A stretch of 64,000 nt of DNA from Cherax quadricarinatus (GCF_038502225.1 NC_091390.1:9577244-9641243); one strand, 5' to 3'; positions 1-11,383 are shown, numbered from the stretch's first letter. Notes: generated by a model not told the origin, from the sequence alone. Numbers and translations: made by a program.

Positions 1-361
1 TCCAGTGTCGTCAGTCCGATTTCCCTCAACCTTTCTTCATACGACATTCCCCTGAGCTCTGGGACTAGCCTTGTTGCAAACCTTTGTACTTTCTCTAACT
101 TCTTGACGTGAATTACCAGGTGTGGGTTCCAGACTGGTGCTGCATACTCCAGTATGGGCCTAACATACAGAGTGTACAGTGTCTTGAACGATTCCTTATT
201 AAGGTATCAGAATGCTATTCTCAGGTTTGCCAGGCGCCCGTATGCTGCAGCAGTTATTTGGTTGATGTGTGCCTCCGGTGATGTGCTCGGTGATATGGTC
301 ACGCCAAGGTCTTTCTCCCTGATGAGGTCTGTAGTCTTTGTCCACCTAGCCTATACTCTGT

Positions 362-637
362 CTATGATCTTCTTTGCCCCTCCCCAATCTTCATGACTTT
401 GCATTTGGCAGGGTTGAAATCGAGAAGCCAGTTTCTGGACCACTTGTCCAGCCTGTCCAGGTGTCTTTGCAGTCCTGCTTCATCCTCATCCGATTTAATT
501 CTTCTCATCAGCTTGACATCATCTGCGAATAGGGACACTTCAGTGTCTATTCCTTCCATCACGTCGTTCGCATATATCAAAAATAGCACTGGTCTTAGAA
601 CTGACCCTGTGGGACCCCGCTCGTCACAGGCGCTCAC
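362..637 (-). pseudogene. Family D reverse transcriptase, palm fragment with FADD
   Basis: This continues copy 1 beyond the foldback. It reads VLRPVLFLIYANDVMEGIDT then [15 protein letters not shown], the RT motifs B to C with FADD as the metal-binding loop, followed by the thumb start NPAKCKVMKIGEGQRR. Frameshifts separate it from the downstream thumb in 1-360. A nearly identical protein is seen at 2910-3857. Confidence 0.8.
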
Positions 638-755
638 TGTGATACCTCTTCACGAACCATGACTCGTTGTTGCCTCCCTGTCAGGTATTCCCTGATCAAT
701 TGCAGTGCCCTCCTTGTTATATGTGCCTGATCCTTCAGCTTCTACATTAATCTAT

Positions 756-944
756 ACACAAATAACCCGCACATAAAAGAGAAGCTTACGACGACGTTTC
801 GGTCCGACTTGGACCATTGACAAAGTCACACGTGTTACTTTGTCAATGGTCCAAGTCGGACCGAAACGTCGTCGTAAGCTTCTCTCTTTTATGTGCGGGT
901 TATTTGTGTATCGTTCCAGTGACGGTATTGTGCCTTTTTTTGTT
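756..944. mobile_element. PLE-terminus foldback 1, inserted in family D
   Basis: Two arms of about 72 bp (756-826 and 837-910) are reverse complements, separated by about 10 bp. Each contains a hairpin followed by gaaacg: ggtcc-aagtc-ggacc then GAAACG on the + strand near 853-873. The unit is flanked by acattaatctat (744-755) and acactaatctat (945-956), a 12-bp candidate target-site duplication with one mismatch. The hairpin-plus-GAAAC layout is shared with the PLE ends elsewhere in the window, but the CUGANGA half of a hammerhead core is degenerate here. Confidence 0.7.
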
Positions 945-2625
945 ACACTAATCTATTGTGGGGAACTGCGTCAAAGGCCTTCCTGCAGTCTAGGAAAACG
1001 CAATCAACCCACCCCTCTCTCTCGTGTCTTACTTCTGTTACCTTGTCATAAAACTCCAGAAGGTTTGTGACACAGGATTTGCATTCCATGAGCCGATGCT
1101 GGTTTTTATTTACAATCTTGTTCCGTTCCAGGTGTTCCACCACTCTCCTCCTGATAATCTTCTCCATGACTTTGCACAAAATACATGTCAGAGACACAGG
1201 TCTGAAGTTTAGTGCCTCATTTCTGTTTCCTTTCTTAAATATTGGGACTACATTTGCTGTCTTCCATTTCTCTGGTAGTTGCCCAGTTTCAAGGGATGTG
1301 TTGAAGATTGTGGTTAGGGGCACACACAGCATCTCTGCTCCTTCTCTAAGGACCCACGGGGAGATGTTGTCCAGTCCCATCGCCTTTGAGGTATCAACGC
1401 TACTTAGCAGCTTCTGCACCTCCTCCTCGGTTGTTAGTATATCATCCAACACTTGTTTGTATATTCCATCTTGATGTTCCCTTCTGTGCTGTCTTCCGAG
1501 AGCCCTTCCTGTCTGTAATGCAAAAACTTCCTTAAATCTCCTGTTTAGCTCCTCACATGCCTCCTGATCATTTCTTGTGAGTTCTCCACCTTCTGTCCTC
1601 AGTCTGATCACCTGGTCTTTGACTGTTGTCTTCCTACTGATGTGGCTATACATCAGCTTCGGGTCAATCTTGATTTTCGATGCTAATTTATTTTCATACT
1701 GTCGCTGGGCCTCCCTCCTTACCTGTGCATACTCGTTGCTGGCTCTGCAACTGATCTCCCTATTTTCATGTGTTCTCTTCCTTCTGTACTTTTTCCATTC
1801 TCTATTGCACTTTGTTTTTACCTCCTTACACCGTCGGGTAAACCAGGGGCTCGTTCTGGTTTTCCCATTGTTTCTGTTGCCCTTGGGAATAAACCTTTCC
1901 ACTGCCTCCTTGCATTTTGTTGTTATATATTCCATCATTTCATTTACTGGCTTTCCTGCCAGTTCTCTGTCCCACGGAACCTCCTGCAGGAAGTTCCTCA
2001 ACCCTATGTAGTCATCTCTTTTATAGTCAGGCTTTTCCCATTCAACTCCTGTTACTCTCTCCACTTGCAACTCTACTATGTATTCAAAGCACAGAACCAC
2101 GTGTTCACTAGCTCCTAGGAGACTCTCATATGTGATATCTTCAATGTCTGAACTGCCCAGGGTGAACACAAGGTCCAATCTTACTGGTTCATCCTCCCCT
2201 CTCACTCTGGTTGCGTTCTTAACATACTGGTGCATGAGGTTTTCCAGCACCACATCCAACATCTTGGCTCTCCATGTTTCGGGACCCCTATGTGGCTCCA
2301 GGTTTTCACAGTCAATCTCCCTGTGGTTGAAATCCCCCATAACCAGCAACTTTGCTCTGCTGGAGTGAGCTCTTCTTGCCACCTCATCAAGTGTGTCCAC
2401 CATTGCTCTGTTGCTCTCTTCATATTCCTCTCTTGGCCTCCTGCAGTTCTGTGGTGGATTGTACATCACTGCAATTACAACCTTGTGGTCCCCAGACTGA
2501 AGTGTACCTACTATGTAGTCCCTTTCTCCTGTCTCGTCTATGCCTCTCATTTTCTCGAATTTCCATCGTTTTTTTACGAGCAGAGCAACCCCTTCTCCCC
2601 CTCTGCCCCTTCTATCTTTCCTCAT
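943..2625 (-). pseudogene. Family D endonuclease-reverse transcriptase, 5' part
   Basis: A 560-codon open stretch from the first methionine; the same frame is coding for about 50 residues further upstream (to about 2775), where one stop precedes it. Order: APE endonuclease (about residues 1-190; GDFNHREID, and SEHVVL in place of the usual SDH), a basic linker, then RT with NFRPVSLTCILCKVMEKIIR and LDCRKAFDAVPH. The protein ends inside the RT palm where the foldback begins, so it lacks the YxDD catalytic loop and thumb. The matching remainder is at 1-735 on the same strand. Confidence 0.85.
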
Positions 2626-2799
2626 GATCTGGTATCCTCGTGGGAAAATTGCATCTGCTATTGTCTCTGTGAGTTTTGTTTCTGTAACTGCTATGATGTC
2701 TGGGGACTTCTCATTGATTCTTTCTTGCCATTCCCCATATTTATTCGTTAATCCATCTGCATTTGTATACTAAACCTTCAACTTCTGCTCTAATACTGT

Positions 2800-2828
2800 G
2801 TGTATGTATATGTGTGTGTGTGTGTGTG
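2800..2828. repeat. (TG)n microsatellite
   Basis: A short TG-rich tract lies exactly between the 5' truncation of family D copy 1 and the 3' end of family D copy 2. Confidence 0.85.
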
Positions 2829-3925
2829 TACTCACCTATTTGTACTCACCTATTTGTGGTTGCAGGGGTCGAGTCCTAGCTCCTGGCCCCGCCTCTTCAC
2901 CGGTTGCTACTAGGCCCTCTCTCTCCCCGCTCCATGAGCTTTATCAAACCTCGTCTTAAAACTGTGTATGGTTCCTGCCTCCACTACGTCATTTTCTAGG
3001 CTATTCCACTGCCTTACAACTCTATGACTGAAGAAATACTTCCGACTATCTCTCTGACTCATTTGTGTCTTCAACTTCCAATTGTGGCCTCTTGTTTCTG
3101 TGTCCCCTCCCTGGAACATCCTGTCCTTGTCCACCTTGTCTATTCCACGCAGGATTTTATATGTCGTTATCATGTCTCCCCTGACCCTCCTGTCCTCCAG
3201 TGTCGTCAGGCCGATTTCCCTTAATCTTTCTTCATGGGACATTCCCCTTAGCTCTGGAACTAACCTTGTTGCAAACCTTTGTACTTTCTCTAGTTTCTTG
3301 ACGTGCTTTATCAAGTGCGGGTTCCAAACAGGTGCTGCATACTCCAGTATGGGCCTGACATACACGGTGTACAGTGTCTTGAATGATTCCTTACTAAGGT
3401 ATCGGAATGCTGTTCTCAGGTTTGCCAGGCGCCCATATGCTGCAGCAGTTATCTGATTGATGTGTGATTCCGGAGACATGCTCGGTGTTATACTCACCCC
3501 AAGATCTTTCTCCTTGAGTGAGGTTTGCAGTCTTTGGCCACCTAGCCTATACTCTGTCTGTGGTCTTCTGTGCCCTTCCCCTATCTTCATGACTTTGCAT
3601 TTGGCAGGATTAAATTCGAGAAGCCATTTGCTGGACCAGGTGTCCAGTCTGTCCAGGTCTCTTTGAAGTCCTGCCTGGTCCTCATCAGATTTAATTCTCC
3701 TCATTAACTTCACATCATCTGCAAACAGGGACACTTCTGAGTCTAACCCTTCCGTCATGTCGTTCACATATACCAAAAATAGCACTGGTCCTAGGACCGA
3801 CCCCTGTGGGACCCCGCTCGTCACAGGTGCCCACTGTGATACATCATTACGTACCATGACTCGTTGTTGCCTCCCTGTCAGGTATTCTCTGATCCATTGC
3901 AGTGGCCTTCCTGTTATATGCTCTA
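2829..3925 (-). mobile_element. Non-LTR retrotransposon family D, copy 2 (3' end, 5'-truncated)
   Basis: This contains the 3' third of the family: RT palm and thumb plus a short 3' untranslated region ending in repeats of gtgagta-like sequence (seen as tactcacctatttg on the + strand). It is truncated at about 3925, next to the RTE-like element. The same tail occurs on the + strand at 41000-41070. Confidence 0.85.
2910..3857 (-). pseudogene. Family D reverse transcriptase, palm and thumb (315 codons)
   Basis: This is the longest clean copy of the family D C-terminus here. It starts at the RT motif [20 protein letters not shown], then [10 protein letters not shown] (FADD), the thumb with YVRPILEYAAPVWNPHLIKH, and ends with the tail typical of these elements (W-N-S-L, FKTRFDKAH). 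The N-terminal endonuclease and RT fingers are absent because of 5' truncation, so the protein cannot be autonomous. No internal stop is present, which suggests a fairly recent insertion. Confidence 0.88.
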
Positions 3926-5262
3926 GGTGGTAAGTTACTAAATGCTATAAAGAGTTTTTATGAGGATAGTGAGGCTCAGGTTAGGGTGAAGAGAGGGAGA
4001 CTACTTCCCGGTAAAAGTAGGTCTTAGACAGGGATGTGTAATGTCACCATGGTTGTTTAATATATTTATAAATGGGGTTGTAAAAGAAGTAAATGCTAGG
4101 GTGTTCGGGAGAGAGGTGGGATTAAATTATGTGGAATCAAATACGAAATGGAAAGTGATGCAGTTACAATTTGCTGATGATACTGTGCTTATGGGAGATT
4201 CTAAAAAAAAATTGCAAAGGTTAGTGGACGAATTTGGGAGTATGTGTAAAGGTAGAAAGTTGAAAGTGAATATAGAAAAGAGTAAGGAGATGAGGGTTTC
4301 AAATGATTTAGATAAAGAAAAATTGGATATCAAATTGGGGAAGAGGAGTATGGAAGAAGTGAATGTTTTCAGATATTTTGGAGTTGATGTATCAGCAGAT
4401 GGATTTATGAAGGATGAGGTTAATCATAGAATTGATGAGGGAAAAAAGGTGAGTGGTTTGTTGAGTTATATGTGGAGACAAGAACGTTATCTATGGAAGC
4501 AAAGAAGGGAATGTATGAAAGTATAGTGGTACCAACACTCTTATATGGGTGTGAAGCTTGGGTTGTAAATGCTGCAGTGAGGAGGTGGTTGGAGGCAGTG
4601 GAGATGTCCTGTCTAAGGGCAATATATGGTGTAAATATTATGCAGAAAATTCGGAGTGTGGAAATTAGGAGACGGTGTGGAGTTAATAAAAGTATTAGTC
4701 ATAGGGCTGAAGAGGGGTTGTTGAGGTGGTTTGGTCATTTAGAGAGAATGGATCAAAGTAGAATGCCATGGAGAGCGTATAAATCTGTAGGGGAAGGAAG
4801 GCGGGGTAGGGGTCGTCCTCGAAAGGGTTGGAGGGAGGGGGTAAAGGAGGTTGTGTGGGAAAGGGACTTGGATTTCCAGCAAGCGTGTGTAAGCGTGTTA
4901 GACAGGAGTGAATGGAGACGAATGGTATTTGGGACCTGACGATCTGTTGGAGTATGAGCAGGGTAATATTTAGAGAAGGGATTCAGGGAAACAGGTTATT
5001 TTATATAGCCGGATTTGAGTCCTGGAAATGGGAAATACAATGTCTGCACTTTAAAGGAGGGGTTTGGGATATTGGCAGTTTGGAGGGATATGTTCTGTAT
5101 CTATATACGTATATGCTTCTAAACTGTTGTGTTCTGAGCACCTCTGCAAAAGAAGTGATTATGTATGAGTGAGGTGAAAGTGTTGAATGATGATGAAAGA
5201 GTTTTCTTTTTGGGAATTTTCTTTCTTTTTGGATTACCCTGCCTCGGTGGGAGACGGTCAAC
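3926..5262 (+). mobile_element. RTE-like non-LTR retrotransposon, 3' part (family F)
   Basis: The RT C-terminal part is in two frames: 4041-4526 (MSPWLFNIFINGVVKEV then LQFADDTVLM) and 4472-4939 (VVPTLLYGCEAWVV then FGHLERMD). The reading shifts at about 4476-4480, so the copy is broken. The C-terminal basic stretch GRRGRGRPRKGW and the compact tail are typical of RTE-type elements. The 3' untranslated region ends with ctgcctcggtgggagacgg and runs straight into a (TA)n tract, as RTE 3' ends often do. Related tail fragments are at 61640-61770 and 61920-62060. Confidence 0.8.
4041..4939 (+). pseudogene. RTE-like reverse transcriptase, frameshifted
   Basis: Part 1 (4041-4526) carries the FADD loop at about residues 48-51 and the region up to GLLSYMWR. 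The protein continues in another frame from TRTLSMEAKKGMYESIVVPT (about 4478) through the thumb to RSEWRRMVFGT. One frameshift near 4476 explains the break. The endonuclease and RT fingers are missing. The region 3926-4040 still reads as RT in part (a possible GVRQGCVMSPWLF, frameshifted near 4030). Confidence 0.82.
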
Positions 5263-5266
5263 TTGT

Positions 5267-5492
<226 letters not shown>

Positions 5493-6281
5493 AGTCATCC
5501 AGAGCAGCAGTTTGTCCCGTGAACGTAAAGATAATAATGTCATGGTAAGTTAGGTACTGATATGCGCCTCTTATCTTGCCAAGGTTACTTCAAGATGCAC
5601 ATCTTGTATGCTCTTAGGCCACCTACACCAGGCTTGTAGTAATTACTTAATTCAAGGTTAATGACGATTACATGTTATATTTACAATTACTTAATAATTT
5701 GTATTAAATTATTTTCATGAATTCCCTGAAAATTTACTAATGTTGAAATAATTGTTAAATGTTCTAAATAATAGACGAACATGAATGGTAATTAAATGTG
5801 AGTACGTGAACATTGCACAATAATATTTTAATTACATTTTCGATCGCAGTCAAACAGATATTGAACATAAACATCACTTTTGTTACACTAAATTAGAGCA
5901 AAATTTACTAAGATTAAATGTATCTAAATGAGCTTCTTTCTACATAATATACTTTATTTTGGTGGCGCTCAGAAACAGTGTTTAATAATTATTTTTTTTT
6001 CATTCAATATAATTTAAACAAGAAAACTGGGCCTAAAGGCTCAGGAAAATTACAAGAAATGTTGCATTGAATTGTTGCAGAAAGCTACCAGTGATATATT
6101 TAACAACGTGATAAACAATAATGAAAATATTATTGAATTTAATGATACACGACAACTGATGTAAGTTCACATATTATGGAACATGGAAAGTGCTCATAAA
6201 TTTGCATATAATAATATTCATGGAAGACTCCAGGCTCAAGCTGCGTCCTGTTGGTGTATACCAAATTTCTGTTATTCCAAA
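5493..6281. other. AT-rich stretch, nothing recognised
   Basis: Low-complexity AT-rich DNA with no convincing open frame, RNA or repeat family that I can recognise. It lies upstream of the reductase gene. Confidence 0.5.
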
Positions 6282-6548
6282 GGTTCTCTCTGATTTAAGA
6301 AATCGTAATGACACGATTGCAAATAAACCATACCCCCGGCCGGGATTGAACCCGCGGTCATAGAGTCTCAAAACTCCAGCCCGTCGCGTTAGCCACTAGA
6401 CCAGCTAGCCACAATAAGATTCATCCAACTAGGTATATTTCTGAATCTTATTGTGGCTAGCTGGTCTAGTGGCTAGCGCGACGGGCTGGAGTTTTGAGAC
6501 TCTATGACCGCGGGTTCAATCCCGGCCGGGGGTATGGTTCTCTCTGAT
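6282..6548. mobile_element. Palindromic tRNA-like SINE 1 with 13-bp target-site duplication
   Basis: The insertion 6295-6535 is bounded by ggttctctctgat at 6282-6294 and 6536-6548. Inside, two 96-bp arms (6328-6423 and 6442-6537, each reaching one or two bases into shared sequence) are reverse complements with one mismatch, around an 18-bp loop. Each arm is tRNA-like: a box-A-like tagctggtctagtggc and a box B, gggttcaatcccgg. A tail (ttgcaatcgtgtcattacga read in sense) is present only on the left side. I cannot assign a tRNA isotype; the anticodon arm is altered, and it is not a functional tRNA. Confidence 0.85.
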
Positions 6549-6750
6549 GCTGCTGCAGTGGCTATGCAATCCATTATTTATCTTGTTCATTTCTTCAGAG
6601 GAAGCATTTATAGAGAAGAATTCATCCAATAGACTAAATCCAGCACAATCCCATTGAATATACTTTATAAAACTTCTTCTAGTTCAGAAGTGGGTGATTT
6701 CTTTTTGCTTCCAACTGAAGAGGAAATGCGCAAGAAAAAAGTTTGTGCAT
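6549..6750. other. Short unannotated stretch
   Basis: Nothing recognised between the palindromic tRNA element and the 3' end of non-LTR family A. Confidence 0.4.
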
Positions 6751-7538
6751 CTTAAGAACATAAGAAAGAAGGAACACTGCAACAGGCCTACTGACCCAAG
6801 CAGAGCAGGTCCATGTTTCCCCCCCCTGATTAAACCAATGACTCACCCCCCGGATAATCCCAATGATCCACCCAGCCTGGTCATCACCACTCAAGGATGG
6901 AGCAATGCACCAGACCCAGGAGTACAAGCTAGTCAGGTCAACTCACACCCACTCATGTATTTATCTAACCTATTTTTAAAACTACACAACGTTTTAGCCT
7001 GAATAACTGTACTCGGGAGTTTGTCCCACTCATCCACAACTCTATTACCAAACTAGTGCTTTCCTATATCCTTCCTGAATCTGAATTTTTCCAACTTGCA
7101 ACCATTGCTGCGGGTCCTGTCTTGGCTGGAAATTTTCAGCACGATATTTACATCCCTTTTATTTATTCCTGTTTTCCATTTATACACCTCGATCATATCT
7201 CCCCTAATTCTACGCCTTTCAAGAGAGTGCAGATTCAGGGCCCCAGTCTATACTCATCGGGAAGATTTCTGATACATGGGATCATCTTTGTCATCCTTCT
7301 TTGTACGTTTTCCAGAGCATTTATATCCATTCTGTTATACGGTGAATAGAATTGAGCAGCATAGTCTAAATGAGGCCTAACCAAGGATATATAGAGTTGA
7401 GGAACAACCTGAGGACTTCTATTATTTATACTTCTAGATATGAAGCCAAGAATTCTGTTAGCTTTATTGCGAACACTAATGCACTGTTGTCTTGGTTTTA
7501 AATTACTGCTAACCAGAACTCCTAAATCATTTTCGCAA

Positions 7539-7703
7539 TCAGTAGTATTAACCCATACCCCTGCCGGGATTGAACCCGCGGTCAGAGAGTCTCAAAACTC
7601 CAGCCCGCCCGTTTTGAGACTCTCTGACCGCGGGTTCAATCCCGGCTGGGGCATGGTTTGTTTGCAATCGTGTCGTTACGATTTCGTGAGTCAGTAGTAT
7701 TAA
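7539..7703. mobile_element. Palindromic tRNA-like SINE 2 with 13-bp target-site duplication
   Basis: The insertion 7552-7690 is bounded by tcagtagtattaa at 7539-7551 and 7691-7703. It is an inverted repeat of the 3' tRNA half (cgcgggttcaatcccgg) with a very short loop, followed on the right by the SINE tail. The unoccupied target is visible elsewhere in this window: the related family A copy has the single sequence ttaatactactga (reverse complement of the duplication) at 19095-19107, which confirms the insertion. Confidence 0.9.
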
Positions 7704-8037
7704 GATCTATATTACTTAGTTTATATGTGGCATGGTTATTTAACTGTCCAACATTTAGAACTTTGCATTTGTCAATATTAAACTGCATCTGTCACTTCTC
7801 CGACCATTGCTTCAGTCTATTCAAATCATCTGGAGTGTTTTAATGTCCTCATTAGAATGAATTGGACGGCCTATTTTGGTATAATCAGAAAATTTGCTTA
7901 TGTCGCTATTTATTCCCTCATCTATGTCGTTTATGTAAATTGTGAACAGCAACAGGCCCAACACTGACCCCTGAGGAACACTGCTTGTGACGTTCCCCCA
8001 TTCTGATTTCTCCCCATTTATGCAAACTCTCTGCTGT

Positions 8038-8705
8038 CTATTTGTCAGCCATGCCTCTACCCAGGAAAAAATTTCTCCTCCAATTCTGTGCCCTAAGTTT
8101 CCTCAATAGCCTCTGATGTGGAACTCTATCAAAAGCCTTACTGAAGTCCATATACACAGTATCATATTCATTACCACGATCTACCTCCTCAAACACCTTA
8201 GTGAAAAAGTTAGTAAATTCGTAAGACAAGAACGCCCCTTTGTAAAACTGTGTTGAGATTCATTAATCAATCTGTGCCTGTCAAGATGGCTACGAATTGC
8301 TTCTGCAATTATTGATTCCATAAATTTCCCAACTATGGACGTAAGGCTTATTGGTCTATAGTTCGAAGCCAAGGACCTGTTACCTGCCTTGTAAATAGGT
8401 ATTACATTTGCCATTTTCTACTTATCAGGCACTATGCCAGTCTGTAGTGACATGCTAAAAAGATTAGCCAAAGGTATGCTAAGTTCCTCTTTACATTCCT
8501 TTAACACTCTTGCAAACAGTTCATCAGGACCTGGGGATTTGTTAGGTTTTAGTTTCTCTATTTGTCTGAGGACCATGTCACTAGTTACCGCAATCATACA
8601 TAGTTTATTATCATCCTGTTCTACATAATCTATTATTTCAGGAATATCGCTAGTATTTTCCTGGATGAAAACTGAGAGGAAGTAGGTATTTAGAATTTCA
8701 CACAT
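8038..8705 (-). pseudogene. Family A reverse transcriptase fragments
   Basis: Three minus-strand open pieces, 8705-8418, 8414-8181 and 8229-8038, form one protein broken by frameshifts. The first is the linker with LKPNKSPGPDEL, the second the finger motif NYRPISLTSIVGKFMESII, and the third motif A, MDFSKAFDRVPHQRLL. Motif C lies further left, in degraded sequence. Confidence 0.8.
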
Positions 8706-9277
8706 ATTCTTATCACTGTCAGTGATCTGACCAGAGTTACTCTTAAGTTGGCCAATCTTGTCACTAATCTTACTTCTGTATACCAGAAAGAACTCTTTTG
8801 GGTTAGTCTTTGAATCCCTTGCGACCTTAGCTTCATAATCCCTTCTTGCTTTTCTTATTCCTTTTTTATTTCTCTCTTTAATTGAATATATTGATTTCTT
8901 AACTGCCCATCCCCTCTTTTGATACGCCTATAAATGCCTCTCTTTTGACCAAAGAGATGTTTTAATCTATTGTTCATCCATTAAGGATCATTTTTGTTAG
9001 ATCTAATTTCCCTACTCGGAACAAAAGTTGTCTGAAAAACGTAATATTGGCAACCAAGATCACCTACCTGACCCATTGTCAGGACATCCCAATTTAGCCC
9101 ACCCAAGTAATTTTTCAAACCCATGAAGTCGTCCAAGCGAAAATCTGGGACAGAGATTTGATTGCAGTTATCTGGGTAATTCCATGATATATTGAAACTA
9201 AGTGATTTGTGATCACTTTCCCAAAGCTCACCATTAACCTCAAGATTATTAATTAGTGAATCTTTGTTGGCAAGAAC

Positions 9278-9645
9278 CTAGTCAAGCAGATTGTTTCCTC
9301 TAGTTGGTTCTGTCACAACCTGTTCTAAAAAGCAATCCTGTACCGTATCAAGAAAGTCATTAGACTCAAGATTTCCTGTCATATTGTTCCAATCAATTTG
9401 TCTAAAGTTAAAATCTCCCATTATCACAACATTTTCATATCTAGATGCCTTATGAATTTCGTCCCATAACAGCTTACTGCCCTCCCTATCAAGGTTTGGG
9501 GGCCTATTAATCACACCCACAATTAATTTGTCACGACCATAGAGAAACTGTAGCCAAACAGATTCTGTGTTCAAGGTTTCTAAAGACAACAATTTAAATT
9601 TTCTCTGACGTACATCGCCACACCACCACCCATTTGGCTAAGACT
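9278..9645 (-). pseudogene. Family A endonuclease fragment
   Basis: A 104-codon open piece contains VIMGDFNFRQIDWNNM, the GDFN motif of APE-type endonucleases, and VGVINRPPN. The preceding glycine-rich strand GGGVAMYVRENL is read from 9610-9645 in another frame. Confidence 0.75.
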
Positions 9646-9944
9646 CAGATGATTCTTGCTTTTGGACCATTTCACACTATGTTTCTTCGTTCTCAGATTC
9701 GCTTGCAGAAAAATCGTGATATCTTGAAGCACTTTTTTTTTTATCTTCTTACGGAAGACAAATCGGCTTGAAACAAACTGCTGTCGTTCTTCAAAAAAGG
9801 AACAAGTCATCGTTACGCTGCTACATGCACGTCTTTGGCCAAAGTTTTACAGTAAGAGATTAGAATCTAGTAGTTGCTGCGTGGATTGCTGTATTCCAAT
9901 GATTACGGGTTCATTTGTTGAGATGGAAACCATTTTCTCTGATT
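9646..9944. other. Unannotated stretch
   Basis: No coding potential or repeat family recognised between family A and the inverted PLE-terminus element. Confidence 0.4.
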
Positions 9945-10490
9945 TAGAAAAAACACCTAAGGCCATATTTATTGGGAAACATTTCGATCCTGAGACCTTG
10001 ATCACTTCTAATATACAGAGGTTATAAGACAGTATATATAGACGGTGAGTGAGGTGTGAGTGACGTAAAGTGACCTGAAGAATGTCATATTGGGATGACG
10101 ATGGGAAGACGATGAGATCATATGACTCCTGTGTTGCTGGGTAGGTGCTGCTTTGCCTGGTTGAATATCATCTATGCTAATGTTTTAGAAATTTTGTGGT
10201 TTCCAGTGTTACGTTTTATTGTGTCGGTGACGGCGACTAGCGAGGCTTCCAGACATCTTCGGCGTCTAAGGTCTTGTTCGGTGAGAACGAGTTGTGCTTC
10301 ATCATGGTGACCTGGCATTCTTCAAGTCACCAAGCGTTGCTCACACATCACTCTTATAACCTCTGTATATTACAAGTGATCAAGGCTCCAGGATTGAATC
10401 GTTTTGTAATAAATATGCCCTAGTGTTTGCTTACGTGTTTTTTTAAGCAACTCGTCTGTATTTATCACCAAGGTTTTTACCATATCAAAG
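9945..10490. mobile_element. Inverted PLE-terminus element (non-autonomous)
   Basis: Left (about 9950-10030) and right (about 10355-10440) ends are inverted copies of a PLE terminus: atatttattgg...gatcctgagaccttgatcact and agtgatcaaggctccagg...aataaatatg. The roughly 320-bp interior carries no ORF that I can assign. The right end includes gtctgtatttatcaccaagg, close to the gtcggtattt terminal motif of other copies. The ends resemble those at 28.3 and 62.6 kb but are more diverged. Confidence 0.65.
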
Positions 10491-10848
10491 ATATGTATAC
10501 ATGCGCAAATGCATACCTACTGTACATATGTATATAAATACATAAGTTAATATTTGCCGCATTAGAAATTTTTCCCCACCCTGCACTATTCCTTTTGCCT
10601 GCTTTGGGGCAGAGGAGGCTGAGATTATGGAATATGGGGACACTTTTCTAAAATCCTGCAACATCTGAACGACATATAGTTCTGTCTTAAATTTCGATCA
10701 ATGTTTGATTACAATAGATCGATATAAAATTACACTTTCGGTAATATGCTGTTGATGTTAAGAGAAACTCAAGATAACAGTAAACTGTGTACCTATAAAT
10801 AAACCTGTGGTTGAGATAATTGAAAGGTATATGATAACATATTAGTGC
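10491..10848. other. Region upstream of the minisatellite, nothing recognised
   Basis: No element or ORF recognised. It may include part of the reductase promoter. Confidence 0.35.
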
Positions 10849-11292
10849 CAGGTCTCAGCCAAGCACTGACACTCTCCCAGCCAGGCCAGGACACTGCCAG
10901 CCAGGCACTGACACTCTCCCAGCAAGGCCAAGACACTGCCAGCCAGGCACTGACACTCTCCCAGCCAGGCCAGGACACTGCCAGCCAGGCACTGACACTC
11001 TCCCAGCAAGGCCAGGACACTGCCAGCCAGTCACTGACACTCTCCCAGCAAGGCCAGGACACTGCCAGCCAGTCACTGACACTCTCCCAGCCAGGCCAAG
11101 ACACTGCCAGCCAGGCACTGACACTCTCCCAGCAAGGCCAGGACACTGCCAGCCAGTCACTGACACTCTCCCAGCCAGGCCAAGACACTGCCAGCCAGGC
11201 ACTGACACTCTCCCAGCCAGGCCAGGACACTGCCAGCCAGTCACTGACACTCTCCCAGCCAGGCCAAGACACTGCCAGCCAGGCACTAACAC
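10849..11292 (+). repeat. 42-bp minisatellite upstream of the aldo-keto reductase
   Basis: About 10.5 tandem copies of a 42-bp unit built on ACACTGCCAGCCAGGCACTG followed by ACACTCTCCCAGCMAGGCCARG. Copies differ mainly at three or four sites (ccagG/T, agcC/Aagg, ccaG/Aga). Because 42 is divisible by three, long open frames appear on both strands, but they are pure repeat and I do not call them genes. The array ends about 90 bp before the start codon, so it sits in the promoter or 5' leader. Confidence 0.93.
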
Positions 11293-11383
11293 ACTCCCGT
11301 GATCACCACACGTACACACCTCTCCTCTCTCTACTGCTGGTATTATCATCATCTGACATTATTACAGTCAAGTAAGAGTGAGG

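Larger units (their letters stand above)
1..2798 (-). mobile_element. Non-LTR retrotransposon family D, copy 1 (endonuclease and reverse transcriptase, broken)
   Basis: The minus strand encodes an APE-type endonuclease followed by reverse transcriptase; the element runs off the left edge at its 3' side. The endonuclease frame begins near 2775, upstream of the first methionine, with YTNADGLTNKYGEW (catalytic N) and VTETKL (catalytic E); GDFNHREID follows. The RT finger and palm continue to FLDCRKAFDAVPHNRLV near 943. Here a 189-bp foldback (756-944) interrupts the gene, and RT resumes in 1-735 with GVPQGS-like and FADDVKLM motifs. The 5' end abuts a (TG)n tract at about 2800. The family belongs to the CR1/Jockey group in general character; I do not assign a clade. 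Confidence 0.85.
6752..9645 (-). mobile_element. Non-LTR retrotransposon family A, copy 1 (degraded)
   Basis: Read on the minus strand it has an endonuclease near 9640-9278 (GGGVAMYVRENL, VIMGDFNFRQIDW), RT from about 8705 to 7850 in several frames (NYRPISLTSIVGKFMESII, MDFSKAFDRVPHQRLL, GRPIH), the thumb in 7700-7050, and a 3' end with the inverse of the ttcttatgttcttat tail at about 6755. Multiple stops and frameshifts make it dead. A palindromic tRNA element with its own duplication is nested at 7552-7690. Related copies are at 18896-19900 and 28640-32224. CR1-like in character. Confidence 0.85.

Noticed and set aside
393..2773. Plus-strand open frames over the left 2.8 kb
   Set aside because: They are shadows of the minus-strand family D endonuclease and reverse transcriptase.
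6328..6537. Possible functional tRNA genes
   Set aside because: Box A- and B-like sequences are present, but the arms are inverted partners in a mobile palindrome, the anticodon arm is irregular and near-identical copies occur with target duplications.
10793..11375. Long open frames on both strands over the 42-bp repeat
   Set aside because: A repeat length divisible by three leaves frames open by default; the peptides are pure repeats and end just before the real start codon.
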